Shown: positions 59,226 through 61,193 of the stretch, one piece after another
How positions within the stretch are numbered: the stretch's first letter is position 1
Layout of the letters: each line of letters opens with the position of its first letter
DNA from: Nitrososphaerota archaeon
Lineage (GTDB): Archaea > Thermoproteota > Nitrososphaeria > Nitrososphaerales > Nitrosopumilaceae
Reading direction: 5' to 3'
NCBI GenBank assembly: GCA_016201435.1
Contig: JACQCT010000038.1
Span: 1-61,193, forward strand
Length of the DNA stretch: 61,193 bases
Notes under the pieces: generated by a model
What the model saw: only the letters and a program-made list of their open reading frames with translations
What the model was told of the DNA's origin: nothing
Databases searched by the model: none
Program-made: the position numbers and the translations under genes

Positions 59226-60140
59226 ATGGTCTTACAAACTTTCAACGTGGGTACTCGATGTGCACGCTGTGGAAAAAATTCAATGTTAACTGATAATGCA
59301 ACTGGTGAAATGTTTTGCGGAGGATGCGGTTTTGTTATTTCTGAACGCATTGAGGAGGCAGGTCCTGAATGGCGTTCGTTTTCAAAAGAGGAATACGATG
59401 ATAGAAGCAGAACAGGTTCACCAACCTCACTTGCAATACACGACAGGGGACTTGCTACAATAATTGATCATGCAAACAAGGACGTAACTGGAAAACCTTT
59501 GTCAGCTTCTATGAAAAGGACAATAGAACGTCTTAGAACATGGGATAGTAGAAGTCAGGCACATGAATCTGCAGACAGAAATTTTAGGCAGGCATTTAGT
59601 GAGCTTGGTAGGCTAAAAGACAAGCTTGCACTTTCAGATGCATTAATAGAAAAGACAGCTTACATCTACAGAAAGGCACTTGAAAAGGGTCTTGTCAGGG
59701 GAAGATCAATTCCAGGAGTTATTGCAGCAGCACTATACGCAGCATGCAGGGACAGTGGAACGCCAAGAACATTACACGATATCTCAAATGCAATAAACAT
59801 CAAAAACAAGGAGGTTTCACGATGCTACAGGCTCATTTTGCGTGAACTTGATCTAAAGATGCCAGTGGTAGACCCAATAAAATGCATGTCTAGAATAGTA
59901 AGCAAGGCTGAACTAAGTGAAAAGATAAAACGAGGAGCACTTGCAATCTTAAATGATGCAAGCACGATGGAAATTACAGCTGGTAAACATCCCATGGCAC
60001 TTGCAGCAGCGGCACTGTATCTTTCCTGTGTTATGAACGGAGAGAACACGACACAAAAAGTTATTGCAATGGCAGCTGGGGTGACAGAAGTTACAATACG
60101 AAACCGGTACAAGGGACTAAAAGATTTACTAAAAATCTAA
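59226..60140 (+). CDS. tfb: Transcription initiation factor TFB (TFIIB)
   Basis: 304 residues from ATG 59226 (MVLQTFNVGTRCARCG); an upstream TTG at 59193 would add 11 residues. N-terminal zinc ribbon CARCG...CGGCG, B-reader/linker region (GPEWRSFSKEEYDDRSRTGS), then two cyclin repeats (residues about 100-300), the second ending AAGVTEVTIRNRYKGLKDLL. It recruits RNA polymerase to the TATA/TBP complex. Archaea of this phylum often carry several tfb copies. Confidence 0.95.
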   Translation: MVLQTFNVGTRCARCGKNSMLTDNATGEMFCGGCGFVISERIEEAGPEWRSFSKEEYDDRSRTGSPTSLAIHDRGLATIIDHANKDVTGKPLSASMKRTIERLRTWDSRSQAHESADRNFRQAFSELGRLKDKLALSDALIEKTAYIYRKALEKGLVRGRSIPGVIAAALYAACRDSGTPRTLHDISNAINIKNKEVSRCYRLILRELDLKMPVVDPIKCMSRIVSKAELSEKIKRGALAILNDASTMEITAGKHPMALAAAALYLSCVMNGENTTQKVIAMAAGVTEVTIRNRYKGLKDLLKI

Positions 60141-60289
60141 CCTTCTATCTAATATGAAATAAATAAAAATGAAAACTCTAGATCTTTAAATCATAGTTTT
60201 GCCATAAAGAATTAGAACTGCAATTAGGATATTATTGTACAGGATCCAATAGGACCTGCCTGCCCTCATGGATTATTCTCTATTGTTCT

Positions 60290-60463
60290 TAACTGAGATT
60301 ACAGTATATCTTGGTTATATTGCACTTTGACGTAATATTGGTGATGAATGATTATACCTGTACGTGTTCCTGTGGTTGTGAGAATCCTGCCGACGATTAT
60401 GTCTGCCATAATTGTAGAATTGGCTTGTGTAAAGTAGGAATGAAAAGATAACTGATTCTTCCT
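60290..60463 (+). repeat. Duplicated block carrying a tiny Cys-rich gene (copy 2)
   Basis: Copy of 45766-45939, same orientation. Just before it, at 60170, a 6-codon orphan leader (ATGAAAACTCTAGATCTTTA) follows the TFB gene; no other gene is seen in 60141-60340. Confidence 0.85.
60344..60451 (+). CDS. Tiny Cys-rich protein, probable zinc binder (copy 2)
   Basis: 35 residues with the same amino-acid sequence as copy 1 at 45817 apart from its first Met (here the first ATG of the pair is GTG). CTCSCGC and CHNC form the metal-binding part. All differences inside the frame are silent (for example GCC for GCT, TTG for CTG). Confidence 0.7.
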   Translation: MNDYTCTCSCGCENPADDYVCHNCRIGLCKVGMKR

Positions 60464-60536
60464 AAAAACACTTCAATGAAATGGGCAAGAAGTCCACCAA
60501 AAATCGATTTTTATCAAACAGGCTTTATACTAAATT

Positions 60537-60950
60537 GTGTATGACAAATTAGTGAAAGTATATAGAATTTCGGCAGTTACACTGTTCGTTAAAAATATGG
60601 AGGCATCATGTAAATTCTACTCTGCAATACCTGGCTTTGAGCTTGTCTGTGGCGGCATATTTGATTCTTTTACAACATACCAGATAGAAGAGGGCAGCAA
60701 GATATATCTTAACTTGGAACTAAGAGAGGAAGACAGCAGTAAAGATTTTGGAAGGATAATTTTTCATACCTCTAACGTAGATGATCTTTATGCATTCCTA
60801 AAGAAAGATCATACCATATCAAAATTAGGTTCGTTTGAAAATGAACCAACAAACGCACCTTGGGGAGAACGATTCTTTCATATGAGAGACCCAAACGGCT
60901 ACCAACTCTCCTTTGCAATGCCAATAAAAAATATTATTCATGTAACATAG
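60537..60950 (+). CDS. VOC (glyoxalase/dioxygenase) family protein
   Basis: 137 residues, two beta-alpha-beta-beta-beta modules: ISAVTLFVKNMEASCKFYSA at the start, IYLNLELREE in the middle and WGERFFHMRDPNGYQLSFAM at the end, with a metal-ligand His (FHM) and the DPNG turn typical of VOC proteins. GTG start at 60537 or 60552. Substrate unknown; could be a glyoxalase, a resistance protein or an isomerase. Confidence 0.85.
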   Translation: MYDKLVKVYRISAVTLFVKNMEASCKFYSAIPGFELVCGGIFDSFTTYQIEEGSKIYLNLELREEDSSKDFGRIIFHTSNVDDLYAFLKKDHTISKLGSFENEPTNAPWGERFFHMRDPNGYQLSFAMPIKNIIHVT

Positions 60951-61001
60951 TTTGATATTTCAGAATAAGTAACGTGAGGCAAGTATTCTAGGAAGGTTAC
61001 T

Positions 61002-61112
61002 TTAGGTTGCTGTCACTTCTAGTACTTGTTTTTCAGGCTTTTTTTCTTTTGGTTCATTTTTTAGTTTTGCAAGATATTCTTCAAGCATTTCATACTCGAT
61101 TTCATTACACAT
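61002..61112 (-). CDS. Small charged protein
   Basis: 36 residues: MCNEIEYEMLEEYLAKLKNE, then PKEKKPEKQVLEVTAT. A clear TATA box (CTTTTATACTTT) lies about 24 nt upstream, so it is a real leaderless gene. An amphipathic helix is followed by a flexible Lys/Glu tail. No family recognised. The last 80 bases of the window show nothing more. Confidence 0.55.
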   Translation of the reverse strand: MCNEIEYEMLEEYLAKLKNEPKEKKPEKQVLEVTAT

Positions 61113-61193
61113 GATATTTAATACCAATCCAAAGTATAAAAGAAAATCAGGTTGAATACTCTTAAGTAATTAAAACGATAATAGGAAATTAAT

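Noticed and set aside
1-61193. CRISPR array
   Set aside because: No series of short, evenly spaced repeats with unique spacers was seen; the repeats found are scattered and irregular.

Overview
The window is archaeal and fits Nitrososphaerota (Thaumarchaeota). The DNA is AT-rich. It carries an archaeal 23S rRNA 3' end, an Orc1/Cdc6 initiator, a TFB, many universal-stress and CBS proteins, and secreted proteins with the WIKNNAKWWS..GIQYL repeat domain that I associate with this phylum. Many genes start with ATG, GTG or TTG about 26 nt after a TATA box, which means leaderless transcripts. A Nitrosotalea/Nitrosopumilales-type genome is my guess. No amo, ure or 16S gene is present to settle it.

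Layout. 0-3 kb: rRNA end, tiny Cys/His protein, small membrane proteins, a probable replication origin with two ORB-like boxes, and cdc6. 3-15 kb: secreted proteins, PPOX and EEP enzymes, an aminotransferase and a convergent acyl-CoA dehydrogenase, gene fragments and dispersed repeats. 15.5-23.1 kb (minus strand): a six-gene operon laid out like hydrogenase-4/formate hydrogenlyase (HyfB, C, E, F, G and a HyfH-I fusion). Its large subunit lacks all Ni-ligand cysteines, so I read it as an energy-converting-hydrogenase-related (Ehr) complex. It lies between direct repeats, and a remnant of a second hyfI 3' end sits beyond its far end. 24.3-36.6 kb: a stress island with a cupredoxin, five CBS proteins (one fused to an HPF-like ribosome hibernation domain), three USPs, a malate/lactate dehydrogenase, a Met-rich protein and an Nramp-like carrier. 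Most of its promoters share an 18-bp palindrome, ATTATCA-N4-TGATAAT, centred about 49.5 bp before the start codon.

36.8-45.2 kb: tyrosinase, tandem secreted paralogues, alcohol dehydrogenase, zinc-type ferredoxin and a large secreted protein. 45-61 kb: DoxX, a MEDS/winged-helix pair, an MFS exporter, a UbiA-like/UbiC-like/UbiE-like gene trio, a membrane coiled-coil protein, a CBS protein, a YVTN propeller, cupin, TPR, TFB and VOC proteins, plus tiny Cys-rich proteins, one of them duplicated.

A second theme is genome plasticity. Intergenic repeats with tRNA T-arm-like segments are scattered through the window. Promoter-plus-signal-peptide leaders are duplicated, both in front of secreted-protein genes and as orphan fragments. 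Two small genes are duplicated with their flanks, and several gene ends are left as remnants. The two strongest leads are the palindrome-controlled stress/ribosome-hibernation regulon and the nickel-less Hyf-like complex.
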